Positions 51,405-63,361 of a stretch of DNA of 64,000 bases are shown here, piece by piece. This DNA is from Armillaria gallica (Eukaryota; Basidiomycota; Agaricomycetes; Agaricales; Physalacriaceae). A program made the position numbers and the translations under genes. Below the pieces are notes generated by a model. The model was not told the DNA's origin and did no database searches. It saw only the letters and a program-made list of their open reading frames with translations. Position 1 is the first letter of the stretch; every line of letters begins with the position of its first letter. Location of the stretch: assembly GCA_037576215.1 (NCBI GenBank), contig JBANDB010000005.1, positions 2,480,001 through 2,544,000 of the forward strand, read 5' to 3'.

Positions 51405-54300
51405 CTGTCAGGTCAAGTAATCCATGAATGCTGCTGCCTGAGTCATATGGACCTGTCCTCTCATATTCACATCTCAATAAGTGTAAGAATCTTGCTGTGC
51501 CCGCATGATCCCATGGATTGTGTCCAATGCATCCAAGCACTGAGCCTTGCACAACTGCTCCTCCATATCTGTGACTCCAGCTTTACAGCCATCAATCCTC
51601 TGCAAAGGTGTCAATGCAGATGGTAATAGCAGCTGTTCAGCTTCTACATTTGACCCGTCTGTCCTCACTAGTATCAACTGTAAAACCAACTCCATGCATG
51701 GCATATACACTTTCTGCATGTCTTGAAATTGGGTGACCTGTTGTCATAATGTGACCCATTCACTGTGCTGCTCCTTGTGCTCCGTTAGTGATAATGGATT
51801 CTCTGTTGTCTCCTGGAATTCCTGTATGAGCTGACACCTGCATGACACCCCCATTAACCCACGGAACTCTGGAGTAAATCAAATACGTACTGAGCATCCT
51901 CAATCAATAGTCCCATTCCCATCATTGCTGCAGGAACACACTTAAGCAGTTTAACTGCACCCTTTGCTGCTGCCAGCCTATCCTGCTCCTTCAAATGGTG
52001 CTTCACTGCTGCCTCTGAAACATCTACACCAAGTCCAGTTGAGCTAAGGTCCCAATACAACAATAGTATGTACATTTTGCCTCATGGAAATAAGGATTGG
52101 GAGCTTTGTCATTCTTCTCCCATGCCTCCACCTGCACTGTCCATTCTTGCACCCACTTGTGATCAGTTGGTAATGAATCAGTGAAGACCATGTGGATCAC
52201 TGCATGCTGAGCACACTGTGCTGCTGCCAGCACCATATGGGTGTGGAGCAAGTCCTCTACACACAGTCAGTCAAAGATGGCCAATGAATAAAGGCCCACT
52301 CACTGGTCCTCGTCGTCTTATGCCAATTATGACCTCCAAACTGGTCATCAATGATGTCATGTCGTGCTCCTGGGCCCATCTCCTTTGTAGATGATGCACA
52401 TGGGTTCATATCATCCCAGGTATGCTCTATTCCCTCTTCATCCATCTGCCCTACTCTTTTCTTCAAGTTCATCGAAAATTGGCACTGACATGCATATTTG
52501 TGAGCCTTGCAGTGGAGTTTTGGCACTCTGAAATTGAGGACTAAGTCTGGCCGGATATGCGCTTGGTCAGGGAGCTCCTTCATATGATCATGAAGCTTCG
52601 CTCTCCACTGACAAGCAATGTCATATGAGAAAAAGATCTCATTGCATTTGTTGAACATTTGGGCTGCCGAACCCACAATATAGTCCATGTTACAGTATCT
52701 AGCCGATGTAAGTCCTCACACCTCAGATAACATATGACTCATACCTTTCCCTGATCTGTAGGTCTCTGGCTGCCAATGAAACAACCATCTCATGATGGGC
52801 ACATATGCACAGACTGACACCAGTGGCTTGCAGACCCTTATTATTTTTGCTCTCCACATGTGCCAGGGTCCTAAAACTGCTGCAACTGCTAATCTGCATT
52901 CTGTTAGTTACATCTGTCAAAACTTCCAACAATACTCACATCTTTCTGCATTGCATACTTGCGAACATGTGACAAATAGTTCTTGTGATCCACATAGTAT
53001 GCCAGGCTGGTATGTAAGCTGGGATTGACCTCTTCATCCAATTTCCTTAGATTGCTAAGCTGGAAGTTTGCATCGAGGCCCAGAATAGGACAATAGATGT
53101 ACCTGGGCATACGGGTTGGATCATGAGTCTACCATACAACACAATCAAATCTTCAACATACCATTCCTCTGGAGGTGCCTTCTCCCACCCTTCTGGTAGA
53201 TTCACATCCAGGAATGGACAAGCAAGACAGTGCAGTGCAAGCTCGCCTGGCACTGTCATCTTGATACCATTCTCCACATGTCCTCATCCAAAACGCTTCA
53301 TCATGCACAGATGATGGAACTGCTGAACCATTCAAAAAAAAGAATGATAACGCATCTGCAGAATAATTAGCCCATCTCCCTCAACAGCCTAAAAAGAAGC
53401 CTGACCTTTGGCATGTCCATGTCAGTGTTATCAGTCATGTGGTTTAATCCACAATAGAATTCAAAAACCAATATCTTGCCAGCCAGTGTCTGGGTGTGGA
53501 ACAGCTGCAAAAGTGCTATTGTCACACAGCTTTGTGGACAATGTATGGTCGCAGGATACCAAAGGTAGCATAAGCATTGGTCACGAACTGGCACATGCAT
53601 GATACATGCACAGAAGTTGATGGTGACCTTGTGGATGCCATTGATGTGGAGCACCGTAAAATCAGCAGGTGCATGCTCGGGATTGGGACAATGCCCAGCA
53701 ACATGACCTAGCTGCACCCTCAGACCACAATCCCTCAGACAATCCTGAGTAAAGTAGCTCCCATTCCAGCACTACAACTCATTGTCAGCATACCCAAAGA
53801 CCATGATAACAAGCTGGTTTACCTGTATTCAGTGTAATGGCATATGCTCATGGTGCAACACACAACACTGCACACACTCTAGCAGACCTGGCCCACATTC
53901 ATTGCACCTGATGACTGCCGCTGTATCCCAGTCATGTTCATTGGCCAGGCTTGCACAACTCTGGCAGGTGTTGCCCTCAAAATCTCTGCAGCCCTCTGCT
54001 CTCAGCAATTCCACCAGATATTCCTCCTGATACCCTGGCTCTCTATCCTTCCCCATCCATTCTATGTGAGGTTTATCCTGCCCCTGCATTAGACAAACCA
54101 AGCCACATACTTTATCAATAAAACCCACCAAATTGTCGTATCTCTTCCATCCCTCAGTCTGTGGTTCCTCTGGATTGGCAATGGGTTCCCACATGTCTTG
54201 ATCAGCATACATATCTTCAGCTGAGAGCATCTGCCAGTTAGGTGACGATTCATCGAGGTACTGGACCAAAGCGGGACCCTGAATCTCCTGCTGCCATCAT
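51405..54300 (-). pseudogene. KDZ-family transposase, C-terminally truncated
   Basis: DNA transposase of the Kyakuja-Dileera-Zisupton superfamily, common in Agaricomycetes. From the N-terminus it shows a CxC cluster (CQSCASLANEHDWDTAAVIR, then CNECGPGLLECVQCC, around 53930-53850), WYPATIHCPQSC and TDNTDMDMPK near 53430, VNLPEGWEKAPPEEW, LGLDANFQL, LQATGVSLCICAHHE, the catalytic SYDIACQW (Asp 52620-52622), FRVPKLHCKAHKYACQCQF and NPCASSTKEMGPGARHD. The gaps are explained by introns (for example 52742-52699 and about 53160-53102) and by TGAs at family Arg codons (PLHRI, KRFGRGH). The C-terminus reads YTY-DVNMRGQVHMTQ and ends at the B2 LTR. It is fairly well preserved. Confidence 0.9.
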
Positions 54301-55253
54301 TGTCCACTAGGGTGTCAATCTGTTGTGACTTGAACAGTGTGAGTGGTAGGCAAAGAGAACATTGATTCAGCGAGATGCTGGTTGTATTGGAAGACTTTGG
54401 GGCCACACCCAGCTTTTGGTCGGTGTGACATTTTTGCTGACCGCTTTGGTAGACATGTTTGGGTTTGGCACTGTTTGCATCACCCCAGAGCTTATCCGTA
54501 GTGCTGATGTACAGCTCTTCATTGACTTTGCAGTCATGTCCACCAAGCAATCTACAAGTATCGAGAGCACTGAACCCAAGTGAGTGAGTGTGTGTGGGCT
54601 GGGTTGGACACACTGACCATTTGCAGTGCACAGAACAACTCTGACCCCATGGCATCATAAGTGCTGTGATTGTTTTCAGAAATCTCAGAACTGACCTGTC
54701 ACAGGCAATGTGTCACTTTCTACCTCTCATGGAGATATCAAATACTCCTCTCTTTCTCTCAGACCCAGCTAGCCTGGTTGGACCTCATCCTCCCAGACTT
54801 TGAAGAAGCAGCTGTCACAGCAAAGGTCGACCGCTGGCTGGATGGAATCTTGTTTCCATGTTGGTTCGCATGATGGCTGGAGAACCCCTTCGGTATGTTT
54901 TGCTATGAGGAGGAGAAAGACAATGTCACAGCCCGCAAGTGTGTATGTTCTGCTCATTTCATTTTTGGTGACTTGACCCACTAAGGTTTAACCCTGTAGG
55001 CTTTGCTTCAGATATTTACCATGAGGCTGGAAACACAATGGAGCATGCCTGGTGGTATGCCCGAGAGCTTCAGTGGGGATCCGGAGCGGGTGATGGAGAT
55101 TATGAATGGCCTGCATGATAGGATTGAGCACGACTTTGAGTAGATCCCTACCACAGTGGTGTATATGTCTTTGTCTTATTTCAAATGGTACTGTGGTAAT
55201 GCAGTGTCAAAAATCGTTGTTCACATTCATGCGCACACAACAGGAAGAGTACA
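54301..55253. other. KDZ upstream region and unassigned coding-like debris
   Basis: The minus strand to about 54660 may hold the KDZ N-terminal exon (reading KAVSKNVTPTKSW near 54430). On the plus strand, 54760-55200 has short coding-like blocks (AWLDLILPDFEEAAVTAKV; DPERVMEIMNGLHDRIEHDF) separated by possible introns and a stop. No family is recognised. Transposon terminal repeats were not located. Confidence 0.35.
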
Positions 55254-56168
55254 CTACAGGGGAGCGAAAAATTCGATCATGGTATGGGAACCCTCACCTC
55301 TGTTGCCGTGCATCTCAGCTGTGGTCTGTTCTTCCTCACTAGGGCACACAGCATCCAAAGCTGTGTACAGCACCTTTGACAACTCCATGCCTCCCAAAGA
55401 TCTAGGTGGTGCTTTGCCTCGGTGAACATGGGTCCATGCACTACTAGCATGGCTAGCCTCCCGCTCTTCCACAGCTACAATTGACTCAGCAATGAGCCTC
55501 GCCTCCTCTGCCTCATGCACGCAATTTGCATCCAGGCGGCGGAGATGTGCTTCATCGTTTTTGGGCTCCTCACAGACATCAGCACGTAACCCGGTGCCAA
55601 TGTTGGGCCACATCTAGTGAGACCAGTTCAACATTTTGATCAGATCCTGAGCACTGTCAGTCCTGTCTCTAGTACAAATAAAAGCACCAACCTTTCTATG
55701 AGCAGCCTCAGCAGCCTCCAAGTCCAAGCCAGTCAAGGTCGATTTCTCTGGGTACTCCATGAACCACTTGGCAAAAAATCTCTCTAAAAACTGTTGCAGG
55801 TGAAGAGCAGAGATGCCCTTGGCTTTGAGGTAGAATACCGCCTTCTTGCGGAGACATGTGTGTTGCTCGGAGGTATACTCTGGTTGCTCTTCTGCCCATA
55901 TCTGATGGTAGGGATCAACATAAGTGATTATCAAGGAGTAAATCAAATACTCACTTTCAGTATCAGTGACAATTGGAAAATAGTTGTTATGGATAAAATA
56001 AAACTCCTGATGCAATTTTGATTCAGGAGATTGCCGAGTGGCTGACTGTGGTGGAACCAACTGTACAGTTGCACCCCAGAGATCAGAACATATTTTTAGC
56101 ACAATTCTAAAATATTTTTGGAGGTATAGAGATGATATGATGCAACAGTCATAATTCAGGGAGAGCAT
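55254..56168 (-). pseudogene. Unknown helical protein, minus strand
   Basis: Two open blocks (56168-55614 and 55613-55254) lie back to back, and the second continues after a stop. They encode a protein with FLERFFAKWFMEYPEKSTL, TGLDLEAAEAAHRKVGAFIC and an Ala/Glu-rich helical part (EAEEARLIAESIVAVEER). There is no zinc or DDE motif. It lies upstream of the KDZ gene on the same strand, so it may be an accessory ORF of that transposon, but nothing else supports this. Confidence 0.4.
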
Positions 56169-56289
56169 TCTGCAAGTTGGTCATAAGAGTACTGAGGGGG
56201 TCACTACACATCTCCCACTCGGTCCGACCCCACGGACCCTCAGTCACCTTGAACATGTTCGACAGATCACCCCATTTCATCCCAATCTG

Positions 56290-56312
56290 CCCCCCCCCCC
56301 CCCCCCCCCCCC
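56290..56312. repeat. Homopolymer of 23 C
   Basis: An uninterrupted run of 23 cytosines in unremarkable sequence. It is either a true mononucleotide repeat or an assembly or sequencing artefact. Its length should be treated as uncertain. Confidence 0.9.
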
Positions 56313-56939
56313 AGGTTGTATCATCATCCTCCCAAGATTGAATTTGCCCCCCAGTTGAAGTGCCTGTTTGTGGGTCAATGCTCTCCTCCTGATCCCGTGC
56401 TCACCACTCTTGCTCCTGCTGTTCCCACTCGTGGTTTCCCTGCCAAATTTTGGTGGCCTTTGACTCATGTGCTTCAAGGTGGTGATGATGGTTGTGCACT
56501 TTGGTATCCAGCTGTGCAAAGGCTGATTGCACAAACTATTATATTACTTTGTTAGCACTTGTTACCAGCAATCAAGAGGTGACTTAAACATACCAAGCAG
56601 CACGTCTCTTCCTTGTGATCGCCAGGGTCAAAGTCAGGGTACTCCCAAACGAATTCGTCAGTATGTTCACGGATCCAATGCTTGTGCTCGTCGAGAGGAG
56701 TCAAGTCATAGGCATCATATCATGCCTGAAACCACAGCCATTCATGACATTCCAGGAACTAGCCGAGAACTCAGAAAGCAGAGAGGGGATAAAGGGCATT
56801 GCTCACCTTGCAATGTCGCATAACATATGATGGCTGCAGTACGATCACCAGGGGAGAAGAGTCTGGCATTGGCCAGCACTCTCAAAGTCTGATTAGGTAA
56901 TTGTCAGCAGAAAATGTTTTCATTGCAGTTGGAGATAGG
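56313..56939. other. No secure gene
   Basis: A plus-strand ORF (56316-56555) and the overlapping reading 56527-56830 have no recognised motif. They may be exons of the unknown genes around them. I see nothing else. Confidence 0.3.
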
Positions 56940-57707
56940 CTAGGGTTCCCTTCTTCCATGCATCTCGCAGCTCATCAGCCCCAAACATGGCTGAGCACAG
57001 TAAATCCTGAAGTAATGATACATATTGTTTAACTTTGTTAACTGTGTCATCAATGATTTTTCACCATGCTGTGCATCCCTCCCTTTGATAACACTGCTGA
57101 AGCCGACTGCCGGCATCAAGGTTGAGTTGAGTGAACAGCATGAGCACCTCGCCAATGTATACTGCCGGCTCCATACAGCTGGTGTCAATAGCATGAGCAT
57201 AAACACCTGCAAGGAAGAGGGACAGGTCTTGTCCGGAGACGATTCTGTCAAGGCTTGCTAGGATGGCCTTTGCTGACAAAGTCTTGTCCACTTGAACAGA
57301 ATCCTTCAGTTTCTTGACCATATGCCTATGAGTGCTTGGCTTGAATAAGAGATTTGCATGAGTGCATGTCTGCATACCTGGCTGCTGGTTCATCCCCTGG
57401 AGCTCACATCTTTTTGGGCTTGGTATGCAGTTTCTTGCAAGTGTATGTCTGGGCATTGACCTCTCACTGGTGGTACTGTCAATGTAGTTTATGACAAACT
57501 TGGTCTTGATTGCTGAAGTCTGTGAGTGACTCGATGGCTCTGGGTCTGCAATGGGATGTACCGATTGTAATATGCCTGCTGATTAACGGCATGGGCAGCA
57601 GCACACTCCTCCAGGGTATTATACTTTCATGGCTGACCCCTCAAGCGTCATAGGGAGGGGGGAGCAGGATCAGGATCAGAGGAGGTAGTGGCAGTGGTGT
57701 CGGTCAT
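56940..57707 (-). pseudogene. Unknown spliced gene, minus strand
   Basis: A Met at 57707 opens MTDTTATTSSDPDPAPPSL. Further coding-like blocks follow after probable introns: 57456-57061 (HMVKKLKDSVQVDKTLSAKA, ILASLDRIVSGQDLSLFL) and then a helical block (IIDDTVNKVKQYVSLLQDLL, ELRDAWKKGTL) down to about 56940. The composition is that of a normal soluble protein. No family is recognised, and frame changes between blocks could be introns or lesions. Confidence 0.4.
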
Positions 57708-59039
57708 GACTACTTGACGAAAAGAGAGGTGGATGCCTGGAAAAGGAAGGAGGGGGCTCATGCAAGTTTTCCTGATCAATATTGCAATCTGACATGCAGC
57801 CCATGTTGCGGGGAATGCAAGTGAAATAATAGATGGAATGTTGACCAACAGATAGATCCTGCATAGCTGGCAAGCAATAGCTATAGTGAGTGTAAGAGAG
57901 AGAGGGAGAAGAGCCAGTCATTGGAGGCAGCTGCAGTTGAACCCTAGTTAAGTCTGTTTCATTGAGAATTGATGAAAGGGTCAACTACTGACTTTTAAAT
58001 GACTTTAATATGACTTTAATTCCTGGAGTATTTGCTGGGCCCACACATTGGCAGAGACCTTCAAGCGCTGAACTATGAGTAGAATAGATTGTATTCTAAA
58101 CTATCTGGATAGTTCATGGAGGATCCGTTCCCTGTAGCGCTGGTTGTTGACTGTGAGGTGCTCGACTCAGGGCTAGGCTGAAGTTCTGATCAGGCACCCT
58201 TCCAGCTCATATGCACATGAGTTGTTCTTAGAGTAACAAAAAAATCAATTTTAAGACACTTAGTACTATAACTGGTGTCTGTTTAAAGTTCTACATATGC
58301 TCTACAATGGGGACCTAAAAAGTGCCTTCTTTGCTGGGGGCTCGCACTGCGACCAGATTCTCTCAGCCATTTCAGCTTCTCCATTGACCTGTCCCATACC
58401 TCGCACTGGGGCACATACACGAGGACTGTAAAGATGACGTTTGGGGATGGAGCAAAGGCAGAAATGGGATCACAGTGTCTGGCCAATGAGTGAGTTTACT
58501 GAACAAGAACAGGAAAATGAAAGACTACTTACATCATGAATGGTTTCAAGGTCACCCTGACACAAAGCAAGGAGACGATGTCAGTATAACAAAAGAACAA
58601 ACAATTGACAGATGCTTACCTAGGAAGAACGGGATCCTTGCGGGGTAACCAACACAAACAGATGAGAGCCAGGGCTGCAGCTAGCATGCTGTTCATTGGG
58701 ATTAGTGGAGAGGGACTTTGCTTGGAAAGAAGAGACTTACTTCTCATCTTCAGTCACTTGATGGAGGTTGTTTTCTTGGGACATGGTGTGATGTAGCTTC
58801 ATCAAGATGTGACGGTGTGGCAAAGCTTCAGAATTACATGGCAACTGCATAGTAGCTCATTTAAGGTTTGATATCCAGATCAACAATGCCAAAGGCTTTG
58901 AAAAGCTAGGCTACAGAGTCACATCCAAGCTTCACAAAATACATCACATCCTGTTTGCCAAGTTCATGAAAAACACATCAAGGGAATATGTCTGGCCCTG
59001 ATTTGGTACAATGGCCAAAGTGAGTGATCCTTTTTTGCA
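57708..59039. other. No secure gene
   Basis: Only short ORFs on both strands, with no recognisable domain. Short coding-like pieces on the plus strand near 58870-59030 could be upstream exons of the gene that follows. Confidence 0.3.
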
Positions 59040-59748
59040 ATGTCACATGTGTCCGACATGTGGAACATGATATATGATATTGATGCCAACATCTTTCCCT
59101 GCAGGGTCTTCGAGGTCCATCATCATTGGGCTAGAGGGTCACATGAGGTTTGGATGGGAGCACGGATCGTGGGATTCCATGTGGCAAAGCGGAAGGACGC
59201 AAGTGGTGCCATGGATTTTGTCGACAAGGAGATGAAGGAATATTACAAGATATACCATTGGTTGCTGAATCTGAAGCAGGAGCCACAATTGCCAGCTCAA
59301 AACCCAGACAAAGTATTGATGCAAGAGGAGTTGGATTATAAGACAGCATATGAGCATCAGTTGCATGGGGTATGTGATCAGTTATATTTCCAGCTAGTTT
59401 GACACTAGATTGATTACAGGTACTCTACTGCTGGTGGGATCAACACGCCACATGCATTGATGGAACGCAGATGTTCAAGCCCAACTTCCCTTTAGCAAGC
59501 TTGTTGGCGGAGGTGTCCGGCTCTGCAACTGAAGAGACACGAGGTACATGTCCATGTGTGTGCACAGCAGCACAACTATGGTTGAAAGAATATTTCCAGG
59601 GTGCAGTCCAGGAAGAGTTTAAAGCTTGGTTTGCAGGGACCAGGCTGCCAGACAAGAAGATGCTGGCCAAAAGGGGGAGATGGACTTTGGAGTATTTCAA
59701 GAACCTGCCAGAAGATGTCCATGAGCCATTTGAGCGACAGTTGGAAGC
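59040..59748 (+). pseudogene. Unknown spliced gene interrupted by element C
   Basis: First block 59040-59380, MSHVSDMWNMIYDIDANIFP, with VAKRKDASGAMDFVDKEMKE and a GTATGT donor in its last codons. The acceptor is TTACAG at about 59420. The next exon reads VLYCWWDQHATCIDGTQMF then KPNFPLASLLAEVSGS. After a possible short intron (59541-59567) comes WLKEYFQGAVQEEFKAWF, ending PFERQLEA at the LTR. The reading frame is cut at 59748 by element C. The family is not recognised. Trp- and His-rich helical content suggests a soluble protein. Confidence 0.45.
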
Positions 59749-60124
59749 TGTTACGATTTATTCACTTTTTTGCTTATCTTATCTTATCTTGGCACCTCAG
59801 CATACATGCGATTACCAGCGCTTATCTGAATGACTTCAGCATGACTGCTGTGATGCATGGTTACGAGCAGACTTCTTGACAGTTATCATATGACATGGAC
59901 TTATTATTAGAAACAAATGAACAGTATATACGTAACATAGCTCACAGCCATGTAACCTAGCTTTGAGCTAAGTTTATACACCCCGGACTTTACTCTTCTC
60001 GCACACTGAGAGTCTAAGCGTTATACTGCCTCACTGTAGCAGTCTACACAGTGACCTGGGTGATTGACCAAATGCAAGACAACCTATGGCTGCTTGATTG
60101 TTATTCCTGAGTCTGTCCCTAACA
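59749..60124 (+). repeat. 5' LTR of element C (376 bp)
   Basis: It runs from TGTTACGATTTATTC to TCCCTAACA. It contains three CTTATC boxes (GATAAG on the minus strand) near 59764-59780, TATATA at 59925-59930 and AGCTTTGAGCTAA at 59959-59971, 34 nt apart, placing a likely transcription start at or just before the motif. Confidence 0.85.
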
Positions 60125-60125
60125 A

Positions 60126-60138
60126 TTAGCTCAAAGCT
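60126..60138 (+). promoter_or_regulatory. Self-complementary primer binding site, element C
   Basis: TTAGCTCAAAGCT, one base after the LTR, is the exact reverse complement of 59959-59971 in the same LTR. It is conserved with A and D although the LTR bodies have diverged. Confidence 0.65.
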
Positions 60139-60287
60139 TTTTACTATATTCCCCATCGTTCACCAAGAGAATATTTTATGCTCACTGAAGAACAAGTAGC
60201 CCAGATTGCCGAACGAAAGAACACCTCTCTTGTCACTGTGCTAAACACACTGCTGATTGCCATCTATCAGGAAATGAAGAAACCTGC

Positions 60288-60449
60288 ATGGACATGTGGA
60301 CTCCGGAAACAATCACTGCAGTATCTATCTCTGCCACCATTATAATAATCGCTCTTCTTATCATCACTATTTTTGACTGCTTCCTCTTCATCCACAACCT
60401 TCAAATCTACCTTGCCCAACAATGGCTCAACCAACCGAACCAAGCCTGA
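60288..60449 (+). CDS. Leader ORF 1 of element C (53 aa, single membrane span)
   Basis: MDMWTPETITAVSISATIII leads into a hydrophobic helix (IALLIITIFDCFLFI) and a Gln/Asn-rich tail (LAQQWLNQPNQA), ending TGA 60447-60449. It is homologous in position and layout to A 15119-14925. A different upstream frame from ATG 60175 (MLTEEQVAQIAERKNTSLVT) overlaps it. Which one is translated cannot be settled from sequence alone. Confidence 0.55.
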   Translation: MDMWTPETITAVSISATIIIIALLIITIFDCFLFIHNLQIYLAQQWLNQPNQA

Positions 60450-60565
60450 ATGACCGAAACCCTCTCCTCGACGGAGTAACCTTCACACTTCTCAAAATCA
60501 TCATTTATTCCTTCCTCTATCTCTTTGAAGAAATAGAGGAACTACAACAACAGTGTGAACGGTGA
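60422..60565 (+). CDS. Leader ORF 2 of element C (47 aa)
   Basis: It overlaps ORF 1 by 28 nt. MAQPTEPSLNDRNPLLDG is followed by a hydrophobic stretch (VTFTLLKIIIYSFLYLF) and an acidic/Gln end (EEIEELQQQCER). It matches A 14818-14687 in its Pro-containing start, hydrophobic core and charged end. Function unknown. Confidence 0.55.
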   Translation: MAQPTEPSLNDRNPLLDGVTFTLLKIIIYSFLYLFEEIEELQQQCER

Positions 60566-60570
60566 AATAG

Positions 60571-60672
60571 ATGACTCCTGACCTAACCATGACCCAGACC
60601 ATTACCATCAGAATGGCCCTAGCAGATGCCATACTCATCTTTTTCACCACGCTAATCCTTCTCGCCTTCTGA
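60571..60672 (+). CDS. Leader ORF 3 of element C (33 aa)
   Basis: ATG lies five bases after the ORF 2 stop. MTPDLTMTQTITIRMALADA is followed by a hydrophobic segment (ILIFFTTLILLAF) and TGA, where A continues YREII, so the stop may itself be an Arg-to-TGA change (KEI follows). It shares MTPDLT and the TM-like core with A. Function unknown. Confidence 0.55.
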   Translation: MTPDLTMTQTITIRMALADAILIFFTTLILLAF

Positions 60673-60898
60673 AAGGAAATTACACACCAACTCCAATGTT
60701 GGGGACTTCTCATCCCCATCTGAAACCAATACGATCTAGGCTATGCCCCAAGGGAATATGGCCTCCCCCGATTCAAACCCCAACACCCGCAAATGGCACC
60801 TGGCAGCATCACCCACGCCCATTCTGCAAGGAACCTGATGACTACAACAACAACAACACACTGCCACACCTATAACAGGGCCACAGCCACTATATCCC

Positions 60899-63361
60899 AT
60901 GAGTCCTCAACCAAGTTCTTCAAGAGTTGGCAGGGCCCCCATGAACCAATCCAGTGAAATACCACCCCCGGCCCCAGCAATGTTTGCAGAACCCCAACTC
61001 CAGACCCCATCCCCGAGGCTAGGCCAGTATGGACTGAGGTCCTCAATGGACCTGCCTCCGACAATGAACCAGAGATGGGAAGCCAGTGGCCTGGATACGA
61101 CCATGAACAGAACCGACCTGCACTGGGGAACATTCCCACCTCCAAGTGGGATCAACCAGTGGACCCTGCCGACATACCAGATGTTCCAGGCTTCTCAGCC
61201 ACCAATCTTGGGTTGGAACCCGAGGTCATCGCCATTCATGACACCAACAGCGAGCCAGTCCCACCATACTCAGGGGGGCCTGCACCAGTACTACAGCCCC
61301 GCCCCCGGGTGGTCATACCCTATCCCAATCAACTGGGCCTCGGGCTCTATATAGTTACCTGAGGACGATTCCCAAATGAGTCGGATGCCTTGGATTCCGA
61401 CTCCCCTGCCTCAGATTTCTTCACCCACCAGCAGCGACTTGTCTGAGACTACAAGTTCGACCCACTCTGATATGACCATTGGGGGCAGAACCAAAGAGAG
61501 AGAGACCTCTTCTACCTCAGCAGAGCCGATTTCAATTGGCCCAACCTTTCAGTCTGAGACAGGGAACTTCTCAGACCAGAACACACTGCCACCTGGGACC
61601 TCAGGTGGCAGGATCTTGAATGAAGACTCCCCGCTGCAGGACAGTGAGTATGAGAACCAATGGGATACTTCCTCGCCACTGAAAGGGGAGACCCTATTGT
61701 CGGCACCACCCTCCAACGACAGGACACCATCATGGCCTGATTATTCGTGAACCAGCGATGAGAAATATACAGACCAAGCAAGGGAAACTGGGTATGGGAT
61801 GCACAGTTACATACTGCCCAGGAGCAGAGGGAGTTGGAGGATGCACTATGAGTCCTCACTGCCAGAGAGAATGACTGGCTATGGAACCTGAGCAAGGAGC
61901 CCACCAATTGAGTTCCATCATGACCCCACGACCTTTGGATCAGGATTCCGACTGTCACAGAACCCAGCTGATGTCCTGGATTTTGAAGTCGGACCACTGC
62001 CCGACTCCCCACCAAAACAAAGGAACCCCAGACAATGGGATTACTGGGGCCTCTTCATTAGTAGGATCATAGCAGGGAGTGGCCCCGACATGGAAGGAAT
62101 AGATGTGGGACAATCAGGCGGACCCTCTGAACCAACAGAACAACAATGCCTCACCCAGCTGGAGGCACAGATGGTACAGATGCACGATGAGAATGTCAGA
62201 CTCAGGGAGGAGCTGACAACAGTAAAGAAGGACAAGGGAAGGGCACTCAATAGAGGGCGACAACCATGACCAGGACCATGATGAGACATGTTCTCAGTCC
62301 CATGACCACTAGGGTATACTGGGCCTCCGCCACAAGGGCCTATGGGTATCTGGAATGCCGATGACCCATCACTACTAGCAAGGATCAAACCCATCCTGAT
62401 GCGACCACTGGCCCTCTTCAACGGCAACCATGACAATATCGAACATTTCCTCAGCAATTGCCTCACCTATTTCGAGGTGTTCAGAGGATATTACTAGAAT
62501 GTCCCATCCCTGATGGTAGTCTTCGCCACCTCACACCTGGAAGGGGACACCCAAGACTGGTGGGTCCACCTCTGCGATGACTACTGGTATGTCCCACTCG
62601 AACCAGAATATGATGCCACCGAAGACAAAATCAGGGACTATGACACTGGACCCTGCTACCGCTACCCGGCTTGGGATGACTTTACAGAAATCTTCCATGA
62701 ACAATTCCGTGATCCCGCCATTGAACTCGTTCATGAAAAATGGATGGGAGAGCTCAAGATGGGGAGCGATCCTGCTCACATCTATTTCTGAAAGCTCAAA
62801 TGGGAAGCCAAGCTGGCCAATTGACTGTCTGACAAGTCTGACCGAGGCATGCTCATACGAGCTGTACACAAAGGAATCCTGCCTGGGTACACCTCCATCA
62901 TCACCAATATTGGCTTTGGGGTGCCCCAAACCTATCCAGACTGGAAGCGCCGAATCCTCCAGATGTACGATGAACACCAGAAACAATGCGTGTTCAATCA
63001 GACCCAAGGCCTCAAACACTGTTAGGACAAGTGACCACCCGGAAACCAGAAGCAGCTTACTGCCACCAGTAGCACCAAGAACACTACAGGTGGCATGACA
63101 AGTTTCTTGGGAGGCAAAGGTGGTACTCAGGACAGGAGCTGGGACTCGGGAGGATGTTGGATGACGCTGACAGGAGCAGACATGAAGATGCAGGTGGACC
63201 GAGCCAAGTACATGAAGGAGGGCTTGTGCTTCATATGTGGGGGAAAGAGGCACATAGGAAAGAATTGCCCGATGAAGATGATGAAGAAGAAGGTACATGT
63301 ATTGGAGGTGGCCAAAGTGCCACTCTCTGCAGACACAAGGATCGAGGAGGTAAAAGAGTAG
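60899..63361 (+). pseudogene. Element C gag polyprotein
   Basis: Structural protein homologous to A gag. It has a Pro/Ser-rich N-terminus (60899-61750), a coiled coil (QLEAQMVQMHDENVRLREEL, about 62160-62220), a capsid-like gag domain (SLMVVFATSHLEGDTQDWWV; FTEIFHEQFRDPAIELV) and a CCHC knuckle CFICGGKRHIGKNC (about 63230-63272). The frame ends at TAG 63359-63361. Internal stops are both TGA and TAG (for example TAG after RGYY near 62495). The start was chosen by alignment to A, and an earlier start is possible. Confidence 0.8.
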
